This document shows positions 15,270-24,246 of a DNA stretch of 42,508 nt, piece after piece (positions within the stretch are counted from its first letter, which is position 1; each line of letters opens with the position of its first letter). The notes below the pieces were generated by a model. That model searched no databases. It saw nothing but the letters and a program-made list of their open reading frames with translations, and had not been told where the DNA came from. The position numbers and the translations under genes are program-made. The stretch is taken from the NCBI GenBank assembly GCA_009692585.1, contig SHYX01000040.1, positions 1 through 42,508 of the forward strand. Direction: 5' to 3'. Source of the DNA: Myxococcales bacterium. Lineage in GTDB: Bacteria; Myxococcota; UBA796; SXON01.

Positions 15270-17618
15270 GTGGCCGCGCCCGTGAACCTCTCGTGCCCGC
15301 GTTGTGGGCGTTCGGTGCAGATCCCGAACGTGCCGTCGGCCTCGCTGCCGCTGTGCGACCGCTGCCGAGTCGTCCCGAGCTTCTCGGACACCTTCGAGGT
15401 GCGCTCTCCGGCGGGGACTTTGGTGCTCGATGGTGAGGCGCTGGTTGATCGGCTCAAGGCGGGGCGCCTCACGGGTCGAGACTGGGTCATCGCTCCCGGC
15501 GTCCCGCCGATTCTGGTGGCCGCCCACCCGCTGTTCGCGCCGCTGTTCGCGACCGGCCAAATCGTCATTGCGCCCGTCATCGCGCTTGCTGCCGCCCCTC
15601 CGCCCCCTCCGCCCCCTCCGCCGCCGGTCGCGGTGGTGCCTCGCAGGCGCCGAGCGCCTTTGCCGTGGGCCCGCATCTTCGGCATCCCGCTTGTGCTCGG
15701 CGGGTTGGGATATCTTGCCTTTGTCGCCTGGGAAAGGCGAGACGAGCTCGCATTGTTTGCGCTGAAGGCTAGCGAAGTGCTCCAGCCGCCCGCGCCGGGC
15801 GAGGTGGCTACGACTCCGGGCGCCGAGGCGGGTGCGCCACAGGCGGACCCGCTCGCTCCCCTGGCGGCTCGGGTGGGCGCCGTGGAAGAGCCGATCGCCT
15901 ATCTACACGCCCAGGCGCTGGCTGCACTGGTTCGGGGCGGCCCTGTCGCCCACGCCGAGGCGCTGCAGTTCGCCCGCCGGGCCGTGGCGCGCTGCACGAA
16001 GGACCCCGAGGCGCTCGCGCTGTACGCGCTGCTGGCCAGCCAATCCGCCGACCCGGAAGGCAGCGCGATCCCGGCTGCCGAACAGGCCATCGCCTTGGGG
16101 CTCGGCGGCCCCGCCACGCAGATCGGTCGCGCCGCGCTTGCTCGCACCAGCCGTGATCTGCCCGGTGCCATCGCGGCGGTCGCCGTTTGCTCCGCGGAAG
16201 GAAATGCCCTCTGTCAGTTGGTCGTGGTTGATGCGCTGACAGCCGACCCGGCCCGTGTCACCGACGCGATCGCGGCGCTCGACCGACTTGCCGCCGCATG
16301 GCCTTCGCACCTGGGGCTGCCGCGTGCGGCCGCCCTGCTCGCGGCCACGGGGGACCGGCTCGATGCCGCCGTCCGACTCCGGGCGTTGCCTGGCGGAGAT
16401 CCCGAAGTACCCATGGCGCTGGCCGATCTCGCGCTCCGGGATGGCGATCTGGTCACGGCCCTCAATCTGGCTCGGGAATTGGGCGCGCAAGGTCCGCCCG
16501 GTCTGCGCATTGGGGCCTCCCGCGCTCTGCTCTCTAAAGGCGATGCCAAGGGCATGATCGACCTGCTCGGGGACCTCCCGACTCCACGGGGGGAGGGGAC
16601 CGCCCCGGTCGCTGCGGAGGCCCGCCTCCTGGCCGCGCAAGCGCGATGGCTCCTGGCGCGGGACCATGCCGAAGCCCTGCCGGCCGCCGCCGAGGCCGTC
16701 GCCGCGGTTGTGGAGGTGGGCCGCACCGATCCCGCCGTCGCCCAGGTGCGCGCGCTGGTGGCGAATGCCTTGGATCAACAGACAGAGATTGCGCGAGCGT
16801 GGTCGTCCATGGATGTGACCCGGCGCGTCGGCCCCGAGCTTGCCCGTGCGCTCAAGACGCAGGTTGCGTTGATGGAGGCCAGGGGTTCGCCGCTGTCGGA
16901 CATGGTGCCCGTGGCGGAAGCGGCGCGGACCGCCGACCCTTCCGACCCGTACACCCACGTCTGGGTGGTTCACGTTCACCTCGTGGGGCATCAGTACGGA
17001 AAGGCGATTCTGGCGTTGCGAACGGCCATCCGTCAGGTCGATGGCCAGGCCTCCCGTCGGCGGATCGACCTCGCCACCTTGGAGACCGGCTCGCCCGCCA
17101 AGCGGCTGCGGGCCGAGATCGATGCCCACCTCGGCAACGAGGCCACCTACGCCAGCACCTTGCCGCTCACCCGCGCCGTGGCCTCGTGGCTTGGGGGCGA
17201 TTTAAAGGCGGCGGCGGCAGCGATTGCACAGACGAGCCAGTTGGAGAGCGACGCCGACGCGCTCGCGCTCCGGGCGCGGGTGCGAGAGGCCTCGCGGGAC
17301 ACCCTGGGAGCGATGACCGACTGGCGCAAGGTGGCGCTTTTACGTCCCAAGGATTCGGACTTCCTCATCGCTTCGCTGGCCTCGACCGTGGCGGCTGGCC
17401 TCGCCGCCGATGCCGGACCGATCGCGGAGCTGGTGCGTGCCTCGCAAGTACGGAGCGCCCTTGGGCCGGCCATGCTCGCCGAGGTGTGGCTTGCCCGCGG
17501 GGACCGCGATGCCGCACTGCGCGATCTCGCCGCTGCGGTGGCCGCCGACCCTCTCGACGTTCGCTCGCGGGCCCGGCTTCGCGAGATTCAGGCGGCCGCG
17601 CCGCCCACGGGGCAGTGA
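15270..17618 (+). CDS. Zinc-ribbon, transmembrane, TPR-type protein
   Basis: 782 residues from GTG at 15270. The N-terminus is a four-Cys zinc ribbon (C9, C12, C29, C32: CPRCG then CDRC) of the type often fused to membrane proteins in Myxococcota. A small domain and a run of prolines follow (from CCCCCTCCG repeats in the DNA). One membrane segment lies near residues 135-153 (IFGIPLVLGGLGYLAFVAW). About 600 Ala-rich helical residues resembling degenerate TPRs fill the rest. The zinc ribbon would be cytoplasmic and the repeats periplasmic. Its stop overlaps the purD start (TGATG), so it is translationally coupled to a purine gene. A direct metabolic role is not evident. Confidence 0.72.
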   Translation: MAAPVNLSCPRCGRSVQIPNVPSASLPLCDRCRVVPSFSDTFEVRSPAGTLVLDGEALVDRLKAGRLTGRDWVIAPGVPPILVAAHPLFAPLFATGQIVIAPVIALAAAPPPPPPPPPPVAVVPRRRRAPLPWARIFGIPLVLGGLGYLAFVAWERRDELALFALKASEVLQPPAPGEVATTPGAEAGAPQADPLAPLAARVGAVEEPIAYLHAQALAALVRGGPVAHAEALQFARRAVARCTKDPEALALYALLASQSADPEGSAIPAAEQAIALGLGGPATQIGRAALARTSRDLPGAIAAVAVCSAEGNALCQLVVVDALTADPARVTDAIAALDRLAAAWPSHLGLPRAAALLAATGDRLDAAVRLRALPGGDPEVPMALADLALRDGDLVTALNLARELGAQGPPGLRIGASRALLSKGDAKGMIDLLGDLPTPRGEGTAPVAAEARLLAAQARWLLARDHAEALPAAAEAVAAVVEVGRTDPAVAQVRALVANALDQQTEIARAWSSMDVTRRVGPELARALKTQVALMEARGSPLSDMVPVAEAARTADPSDPYTHVWVVHVHLVGHQYGKAILALRTAIRQVDGQASRRRIDLATLETGSPAKRLRAEIDAHLGNEATYASTLPLTRAVASWLGGDLKAAAAAIAQTSQLESDADALALRARVREASRDTLGAMTDWRKVALLRPKDSDFLIASLASTVAAGLAADAGPIAELVRASQVRSALGPAMLAEVWLARGDRDAALRDLAAAVAADPLDVRSRARLREIQAAAPPTGQ

Positions 17619-18808
17619 TGCGTGTGCTCCTGGTAGGCGGGGGGGGTCGAGAATGCGCATTGGCCAGGGCGATCGCCAAATTTGGCCACTCGCTCGCGTT
17701 CACCCACGACAACCCTGGCTTCCGCGGCCTGGGCGAGGTGCATGGCGGCGACGAGGTGGAGGTGGCGCGAAGGGTGGGCGCCGACCTGGTCGTGGTCGGT
17801 CCGGAGGGCCCTTTGGCCGCAGGGCTCATCGATCGGCTCCGGGAAGCGGGGATTCCCGGTTTTGGACCTTCGGCGGCTGCCGCTCAGCTTGAGTCCAGCA
17901 AGGTTTTCACGAAAGCGCTGGCGATTCGGTGCGGGCTTCCCACCGCCGAGGCGCGGGTTGTTCGTCGCGGCGATGGCTTCGTGGTCGATCGCCCCTGGGT
18001 CGTGAAGCTGGACGGACTCGCAGCGGGCAAGGGGGTTTGGGTGTGCTCGACGGTCGAGGAAGCCGCCGCGGCGCTCGCGGAAGCGTTCGTTCTTCGTCCA
18101 GATGCTGACGTGTTGTTGGAGGAACGGCTGGTCGGTGCAGAGCTGAGCGTTCTCGGCATTTCGGATGGCGAGCGTGTCGTCGTCCTTCCGCCAGCGCGGG
18201 ACCACAAACGGCGGTTCGACGGGGATCGGGGGCCGAACACGGGGGGGATGGGCGCTATCGCGCCGGTCGCGGTCCCGGCCCCGGTGCTGGGCACCTGCCA
18301 CGACGTGCTGAGAAGGGCCGTCCTGGGCATGGCCGCGGAGGGCATTCCCTTTCGCGGGGTGCTGTATGGCGGCTTCATGCTTACGGAGTCGGGTCCAAAG
18401 CTATTAGAGTTCAACGCCCGTTTTGGCGATCCTGAATGTCAGGTGCTCATGGCCCTTCTCGACGAAGACCCTGTGCCCTGGTTCCTGGGATCGGCGCGTG
18501 GGAGGCTTCCTGGGCCGTCGCTTCGCTTCCGCGATGCCCATGCCTGCTGCATCGTGGTGAGCGCCGGCGGGTATCCTGAGCGGCCGGCGAACGCGCCGAT
18601 CACACGATTGCCGGTGGAATCGGCCACCCTCCTGGTCGATCACGCAGGCACCGCCCTTCGCGACGATGCGCTGTGGGCCACCGGGGGCCGTGTGCTGGGG
18701 ATCACGGGCGTGGGCGATTCGGCCTCGGTGGCGCGCGAACGAGCGTACGAGGCCGTCGGTGAAGTGGCGTTCGACGGGGCCAGTTGGCGTTCGGACATCG
18801 GTCCGTGA
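17618..18808 (+). CDS. purD: Phosphoribosylamine-glycine ligase
   Basis: 396 residues from ATG at 17618, which overlaps the upstream stop codon; a much longer open frame continues upstream but is antiparallel noise across the TPR gene. MRVLLVGGGGRECALARAI is the PurD N-terminus. LESSKVFTKALAIRCGLPTA and VVKLDGLAAGKGVWV are the ATP-grasp nucleotide-binding parts. NTGGMGAIAPV and LLEFNARFGDPECQVLM are the conserved active-site and Mg-binding segments. It ligates glycine to phosphoribosylamine with ATP, the second step of de novo purine synthesis. Slightly shorter than the usual 420-430 residues. The downstream methyltransferase gene starts within its stop codon. Confidence 0.96.
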   Translation: MRVLLVGGGGRECALARAIAKFGHSLAFTHDNPGFRGLGEVHGGDEVEVARRVGADLVVVGPEGPLAAGLIDRLREAGIPGFGPSAAAAQLESSKVFTKALAIRCGLPTAEARVVRRGDGFVVDRPWVVKLDGLAAGKGVWVCSTVEEAAAALAEAFVLRPDADVLLEERLVGAELSVLGISDGERVVVLPPARDHKRRFDGDRGPNTGGMGAIAPVAVPAPVLGTCHDVLRRAVLGMAAEGIPFRGVLYGGFMLTESGPKLLEFNARFGDPECQVLMALLDEDPVPWFLGSARGRLPGPSLRFRDAHACCIVVSAGGYPERPANAPITRLPVESATLLVDHAGTALRDDALWATGGRVLGITGVGDSASVARERAYEAVGEVAFDGASWRSDIGP

Positions 18809-19548
18809 ACGAGGCGACGCCGAACCCGACGCGCCGGAGCCGACTCGAAATGGAGCGAGCGTTTGGCTCGCTCACCGAGGAGACCCCCGCCCCCGGACTG
18901 CGGATTCTTCAGCCCAAACGCGGCTATCGTTGGGGTGTGGAAGTGTACGCCCTCGTGGGCTTCGCGCTCGGCATCGGCGCGCCTACCCCCGTCGTGCGCC
19001 CCAAGTCCGCCATCGAGCTGGGCACGGGGAGCGGGGTCGTCGCGTTCCTGCTCGGCCGCGAGGGCGTGGCGGTGCGAGCCTGGGATCGCGACCCGGCCTG
19101 GATCGATCTCGCACGGCTCAGCCTGTCGCGCTCTCCCGCCGCCACGGGCGCCGTTCGGCTGTCCGTTCGCGACGTTCGGGCCCTCGGTCGCGTAGGCGGT
19201 GCCGATGTCGTGGTGTGCAACCCCCCCTGGTTCGATGCCTCCGCAGGGCCGGTAGCGCCCGACCCTCGACGGGCGGAGGCGCGGTCCATGCTTCATGGCA
19301 CCGTCCAGGATTTCGTCGATGCCGCGCTCCGGCTCGCGCCGCGAGTTTGCCTGGTCACCCGCGCCGAACGCCTCGAGGAGCTTCGGTTCCCCGGTGCCCA
19401 CGTCGCGCGGCGCTCCTGGTTCCCCTCCGGCGGGGTGGGGCTGGTGGAACTACGTAAGGGGGAGGGGACCACGGTGGAGGAGCCCCTGGAGTTGGAGGCG
19501 ATCTATGCGGAGCTTCGTGCGCCGTGGCGTGGCGTTCGCACGCGGTAG
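18805..19548 (+). CDS. SAM-dependent methyltransferase, TrmN6/YfiC-like
   Basis: 247 residues from GTG at 18805, which overlaps the purD stop (GTGA); a TTG at 18784 is the alternative. An N-terminal segment LRILQPKRGYRWGVEVYAL resembles the pre-SAM region of the family that methylates N6 of A37 in tRNA1(Val). The SAM motif ELGTGSG is at 71-77 and the catalytic NPPW tetrapeptide at 139-142, the signature of N6-adenine or related amino-methylating enzymes. It probably modifies RNA in the cytoplasm. The exact target is not certain, because protein glutamine methyltransferases and rRNA enzymes share the NPPY/W motif. It is co-translated with purD. Confidence 0.75.
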   Translation: MNEATPNPTRRSRLEMERAFGSLTEETPAPGLRILQPKRGYRWGVEVYALVGFALGIGAPTPVVRPKSAIELGTGSGVVAFLLGREGVAVRAWDRDPAWIDLARLSLSRSPAATGAVRLSVRDVRALGRVGGADVVVCNPPWFDASAGPVAPDPRRAEARSMLHGTVQDFVDAALRLAPRVCLVTRAERLEELRFPGAHVARRSWFPSGGVGLVELRKGEGTTVEEPLELEAIYAELRAPWRGVRTR

Positions 19549-19553
19549 TCGTC

Positions 19554-20708
19554 TTAGCGAAAGGGCCGAGTCACGTTGCCTTCTTTCCGGCCATCCGCGT
19601 GCTTGACCACATAGTCGAAGATGGCTTCCAGCCTCACGTTGACCTCGTCGCCCTTACGCAGGCCCTCGACCTGGGCGGGTTCGGTTGCCAGGCGCCCGCT
19701 AAGCTCGCCGCCCTTCCAGTCGGTCACTTCCACCCAGAGGTATTCCTTGCCGCCCTCGCGCGTGGTGAACGCTGTGGAGACTGCGAGGGTATCCCCACGG
19801 GGCAGTCCGCCCGCCCAGGTCGGTCCCAGCGCGACCAGCGCCTGGGCAACCGCGGCGCGGGCCTCCGCCAGCGTGGAGGGGGGGGCGGCCGGTGCCGGTG
19901 CCGGGGCGGGGGGATCGGGGGGAGGGGGGGCGGCTTCCTTCGCGGCCGCCCACTCGAAACGGACGCGAAGCAGCGGGGCGGCGGGATCATCTTCGCCCGG
20001 CGTGGCTTCTTCCAAGCGGGCGATCCCCTCGGCCGATTCGGTGCGCACCTCCAGCGAATCGCTCACCTCCGCCAAGGGGTGAAGGGCGGTTGCCACGGCA
20101 TCCAACGCCCAGCCGGCATCGGCCTCGCCGCCCGAGGGTACCTCGTCCATCAGCAGCTCGAAATCGCCATACCGGCGTAGCCCACGCGTGACGAGCCGGA
20201 GCCGCTCGGCGTTGTCGGGCGCGGAGGTCTCATCGACCACGAACCACGATTGCAGGCTTCCACGCGGGTCGCGCGCGGCCCACGCCTCAGCCCCGAAGAG
20301 GATCTGGGTATCGAGATCCTCCACCCAGCCGCCCGTGGACCGTGCGGCGGCGGCGAACGCGGCATGAGCCTTCGCGAAGGTCTCCACCGACTGTTCCCGG
20401 GGCCCCGCGAACCAGGCCAGCACGACTTCCTGGGAGGCTGCGAGCGACGCCGGTCGGTCGACGCCTACCCCGTACGCCTCGACGAAGTCCGCGTCGGGAA
20501 TCCCGAAATCCACGCCCCCGATTCCCATGATCCGTTGGGGAACGGCGACGTGGTCCGAGAACGAGTCGGCCGAGGCGATGGGCGCAAGCGCTGCGTCCAG
20601 GTCGTCGAGCACCGTGTCGGTGCAGGTTGGGTTGCAGTACAACGCCAGGGCAAAGCGGGCGTCGGGCACGATGGGAAGGGCAGCGGCCGTGGCGAGGAAC
20701 ATGAGCAT
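19554..20708 (-). CDS. Exported protein with C-terminal DUF2314 domain
   Basis: 384 residues from ATG at 20708, chosen because it gives a short hydrophobic signal sequence (MLMFLATAAALPIV); the frame extends upstream into ileS and is not coding there. A large N-terminal part of unknown fold begins with FALALYCNPTCTDTVLDDL. A Pro/Ala linker follows around residues 275-295. The last 80 residues match DUF2314 (EYLWVEVTDWKGGELSGRL, then GDEVNVRLEAIFDYVV), a small beta domain found in bacterial hypothetical proteins. Convergent with the methyltransferase gene (5-base gap) and divergent from ileS. No biochemical function is known for the domain. Confidence 0.72.
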   Translation of the reverse strand: MLMFLATAAALPIVPDARFALALYCNPTCTDTVLDDLDAALAPIASADSFSDHVAVPQRIMGIGGVDFGIPDADFVEAYGVGVDRPASLAASQEVVLAWFAGPREQSVETFAKAHAAFAAAARSTGGWVEDLDTQILFGAEAWAARDPRGSLQSWFVVDETSAPDNAERLRLVTRGLRRYGDFELLMDEVPSGGEADAGWALDAVATALHPLAEVSDSLEVRTESAEGIARLEEATPGEDDPAAPLLRVRFEWAAAKEAAPPPPDPPAPAPAPAAPPSTLAEARAAVAQALVALGPTWAGGLPRGDTLAVSTAFTTREGGKEYLWVEVTDWKGGELSGRLATEPAQVEGLRKGDEVNVRLEAIFDYVVKHADGRKEGNVTRPFR

Positions 20709-20769
20709 CGTGAGGCCAACAACACCTATCGTGCCAGAACCGTCCCGGCCTTGATAGACGCCGCTCCAA

Positions 20770-23700
20770 ATGGCCACACTTCCTGAACTTGCCGCCCCCG
20801 CCATCCTCGAAGCCGAGGTTCGTAGCTTCTGGACAGAGCAGTCCATCTTCGCTCGGTCGCTGGAGCTTCGCCGGAACGGCACCCCGTTCGTTTTTTACGA
20901 AGGACCGCCTACTGCCAACGGCATGCCGCACAACGGACATGTGCTCACCCGCGTGATGAAGGACATATTTCCTCGTTTTCGCACGATGCGCGGCTATCTG
21001 GTGGGGCGAAAGGGGGGCTGGGACACGCACGGGCTCCCGGTCGAGGTGGAAGTCGAAAAGCTTCTACGTATCCATGGAAAAGCCGCCATCGAAGCGCATG
21101 GCCTTGAGGCCTTCTCGCGAAAGTGCTTGGACAGCGTGTTCGTGTACACCCGCGAGTGGGAGGATCTGACCGCGCGCATCGGCTTCTGGCTCGACACGGA
21201 AACGGCCTACGCCACCTACCAGCGTTCCTACGTGGAAAGCGTGTGGTGGGCGCTGTCTGAGTTGTTCAAGAAAGGATTGTTGTACCAGGATTACAAGGTG
21301 GTGTGGTGGTGGCCTCAGGGCGGCACGGCGCTCTCGGCCGGCGAAGTGGGGGAAGGGTACAAGCAGGTGGACGACCCCTCGGTGACTGTGCGCTTCCGCG
21401 TGCGGGAGCTGGGTCCGCTCCTGTCTGTGGAGCTTGCAGCGGCGGTATCAGCCGAACTCGCGGCGGGCAACCTATCGTTCCTGGCGTGGACGACGACGCC
21501 GTGGACTCTGCTTTCCAACGTGGCCCTAGCGGTCAACGCCTCGGCCGAGTACGCGTTCACGAGGGTCGCCACGGTGTCTGGCACGGAAATCGTGGTCACG
21601 GCGGCCGAGTTTGCACCCGAGGGGGAGCGACTCGGGACCTGTCCGGGCGCTGCCCTGGTGGGCTGCACCTACCAACCGCTGTTCACCATGCACGAGGGCC
21701 TTCCGGCGCAGGCCGCGCAGCTGGCCTCGGGCCGCTCATTCGTGGTCATCACGGGCGACCATGTGGAGGTCGCGCAGACCGGAGTCGTACACACAGCGCC
21801 TGCTTTTGGCGAAGATGACTTCAAGGCGCGAAAGGACCACGCCTTGGGCTTCCTCCAACTTGTGGGGCCCGATGGGAAGTTCCTTCCCGGTTGCGCCGAA
21901 GGAACGCTCGATCTCACCGGTCGATTCTGCAAGGAGGCGGACAAGGACATCGTCTTCGATCTCAAGGAACGCGGAAGGCTCTGGAAGAGCGAAACTATTC
22001 GTCATACCTACCCTTTCTGCCCGCGATCGGACAAGGATCCGCTAATCCAGTACGCCCGTCCGGGCTGGTTCATCCGCACGACGCAGTTCAAGGCGGAAGC
22101 GCTGGCGAACAACGATGCCGTGACCTGGCACCCGGAGAGCATCGGCACCGGGCGTTTTGGCGATTTTTTGAGGAACAACGTGGACTGGGCGCTTTCCCGC
22201 GAGCGCTATTGGGGCACGCCGCTGAACATCTGGACCTGCGGTTCGTGCAAGCACCGGGTCGCCCCCGCCTCCGTCGCGGAAATCGTGTCCTTGGGTGGCG
22301 TGCTCGCGTCAGGGGTTTCGCCCGATCTCGCGGTTCACAAGCCCTGGATCGATGCGGTGGTCCTCTCCTGTCCGGCGTGCTCGGGGTCGATGGCGAGGGC
22401 GCCGGAAGTGATCGACTGCTGGTTCGACAGCGGGTGCATGCCGTTTGCTCAGTGGGGATTCCCCCATCAAGGCCACAGTCAGTTCGCCGCAAGCTTTCCG
22501 GCCGATTTCATCTCGGAGGCCATCGATCAGACCCGAGGATGGTTCTACTCACTCTTGATGATCAGTACGCTGCTATTTGATGATGATGCCTGCAAGAAGT
22601 TTGGCCTCAAAGCAAGGTCATACCCGAAGCCCTACCAGAACTGCCTCGTGTTGGGGCATGTCTGCGATTCGGAGGGGAAGAAGGAGTCCAAGTCCAAAGG
22701 CAACTACACCAGCCCCGATCTGGTGCTGTCTGGCGAGATGCGCGCCAAGGTGGTCGCCGATCCCACCCTGAAACCTGGGCAGTTGGGCATGAAGGCCCCC
22801 CAGGTGCGCTCGCTGGCGCTCGATCCGAACGAACGCATGCGCACCCCGGCTGGCTTGATGCTGGAGGTGGTGTCTCGGGAAGTCAAGGGCAAGGACACCG
22901 TGCATCTCAGCGTGGAGGATGCTGCGTCGGTGGGTGAATCGATCATCTTGATTCCTCCCTTTCCGCCCCCTGGGGCCGATGCCTTCCGCTGGCTGTTTTA
23001 CGCTTCGAGCCCCGCTTCGACCAACACGAGGATTTCGCTAAAGGCCATCCTTGAGGGTCAGCGCGAGTTCCTGTTCCGCTTGCGAAACGTACACCAGTTC
23101 CTCGTTTTGCATGCCGAGGGGTGGGAACCCTCGGTTCCCGAGCCCACGGCCGTCCTGGATCGGTGGGTGCTTGCCGAGCTTACTGCGCTCACGACCACCG
23201 TCACCGATCATCTGGATGGGTATCGGGCCTACGAGGCGGCCCGAGCGATCTCGACGTTCGTGGATGGATTGTCGAACTGGTATCTGCGTCGCAGCCGTGA
23301 CCGGTTCGCCCGGCTTGACGAGGATGGCCGCGCAGCGCGCGACACGCTCAACGCCGTGCTCGATACGCTTTCGTTGTTGATTGCCCCCTTCGTGCCGTTT
23401 ACCGCCGAGGCGCTCTACCTGTCTCTCCGCGGCCTCTCGCCGCGTGAAAACCCAGCCGTGAGCGTACACTTGGCGGATTGGCCGGCACCGAACCCACAGT
23501 GGGCGTCTGCGGCGCTCGTCGAGGACATGGTGCTGGTTCGTGAGGTGGCCAGCCTGGGCCTCGCCGCTCGCGCCAACGTTGGCGTGCGCGTGCGCCAGCC
23601 GCTCCTCGCGGCGGAAGTGGTCCTCGCGGACCCTTCGCGCGCGGTGCGCCTGGCCCCGCTTACCAGCCTTCTTCGAGATGAGTTGAACGTTCGAGAGGTG

Positions 23701-24246
23701 CGGTTCTCCACGGATGCTGGCCGTTTCGTCAGCTTCCGCGTGAAGCCGGATTTCAAGGTGCTGGGCAAGAAGCTTGGCAAGGACATGAAGGCCTGCCAGG
23801 ATGCTTTGGGCCGGCTGGACGGTAGCGAGGTTCGCGCAAGGGTTCTGGCCGGCGGGTTGACGCTCGCTCTGCCGGGTGGCGATGTCGTGCTCGGACCCGA
23901 GGAGATCATCGTGGAAGTCGCACCGTTGGCTGGGTTTCAGGCCACGGGTAGCGCGGTGGCGGTGGTGGCTCTCCACACCGAGCTGGACGAGGATCTCCTC
24001 GAAGAGGGTCTGGCGCGGGAGGTCACGAGTAAGGTGCAGGCGCTGCGCAAGGGGCTGGGGCTCGCCTACGCGGACCGGGTCAGGGTTCAGGTGTCGGGGG
24101 GTGCTCGCACGCAGACCATGCTCGCTCGCTTCGCCGCGGAGATCGAGGCGGATACCGGCAGCCGTCTTGGCGAGGTTGGCGATGGCGAGTTCGCCGAGGT
24201 CGCCGTGGATGGCGAAGTGGTGGGCCTTCGTGTCCGGCGAGACTGA
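20770..24246 (+). CDS. ileS: Isoleucyl-tRNA synthetase with large insertion
   Basis: 1158 residues, a class I synthetase charging tRNA-Ile in the cytoplasm. The HIGH motif is PHNGH (H54-N-G-H57). The signature WWWPQGGTALSAGEV and the editing (CP1) domain follow. The KMSKS loop is altered to K638-E-S-K-S642 (Met to Glu). Between this loop and the anticodon-binding domain lies an extra segment, roughly residues 655-735, giving a total about 100 residues longer than most eukaryote-like (type 2) IleRS. The C-terminal part has the RNVHQFLVLHAEGW and SNWYLRRSRDRF stretches of the anticodon domain. It is the first gene of a plus-strand run. Its stop overlaps the next gene by 17 bases. The start has no clear Shine-Dalgarno sequence. 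Confidence 0.96.
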   Translation: MATLPELAAPAILEAEVRSFWTEQSIFARSLELRRNGTPFVFYEGPPTANGMPHNGHVLTRVMKDIFPRFRTMRGYLVGRKGGWDTHGLPVEVEVEKLLRIHGKAAIEAHGLEAFSRKCLDSVFVYTREWEDLTARIGFWLDTETAYATYQRSYVESVWWALSELFKKGLLYQDYKVVWWWPQGGTALSAGEVGEGYKQVDDPSVTVRFRVRELGPLLSVELAAAVSAELAAGNLSFLAWTTTPWTLLSNVALAVNASAEYAFTRVATVSGTEIVVTAAEFAPEGERLGTCPGAALVGCTYQPLFTMHEGLPAQAAQLASGRSFVVITGDHVEVAQTGVVHTAPAFGEDDFKARKDHALGFLQLVGPDGKFLPGCAEGTLDLTGRFCKEADKDIVFDLKERGRLWKSETIRHTYPFCPRSDKDPLIQYARPGWFIRTTQFKAEALANNDAVTWHPESIGTGRFGDFLRNNVDWALSRERYWGTPLNIWTCGSCKHRVAPASVAEIVSLGGVLASGVSPDLAVHKPWIDAVVLSCPACSGSMARAPEVIDCWFDSGCMPFAQWGFPHQGHSQFAASFPADFISEAIDQTRGWFYSLLMISTLLFDDDACKKFGLKARSYPKPYQNCLVLGHVCDSEGKKESKSKGNYTSPDLVLSGEMRAKVVADPTLKPGQLGMKAPQVRSLALDPNERMRTPAGLMLEVVSREVKGKDTVHLSVEDAASVGESIILIPPFPPPGADAFRWLFYASSPASTNTRISLKAILEGQREFLFRLRNVHQFLVLHAEGWEPSVPEPTAVLDRWVLAELTALTTTVTDHLDGYRAYEAARAISTFVDGLSNWYLRRSRDRFARLDEDGRAARDTLNAVLDTLSLLIAPFVPFTAEALYLSLRGLSPRENPAVSVHLADWPAPNPQWASAALVEDMVLVREVASLGLAARANVGVRVRQPLLAAEVVLADPSRAVRLAPLTSLLRDELNVREVRFSTDAGRFVSFRVKPDFKVLGKKLGKDMKACQDALGRLDGSEVRARVLAGGLTLALPGGDVVLGPEEIIVEVAPLAGFQATGSAVAVVALHTELDEDLLEEGLAREVTSKVQALRKGLGLAYADRVRVQVSGGARTQTMLARFAAEIEADTGSRLGEVGDGEFAEVAVDGEVVGLRVRRD

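Noticed and set aside
16646..17617. Upstream extension of the purD frame
   Set aside because: The extra 324 codons overlap the TPR gene in another frame and show Arg/Gly-rich shadow composition; PurD begins at the ATG at 17618 with its conserved MRVLLVGGGG start.
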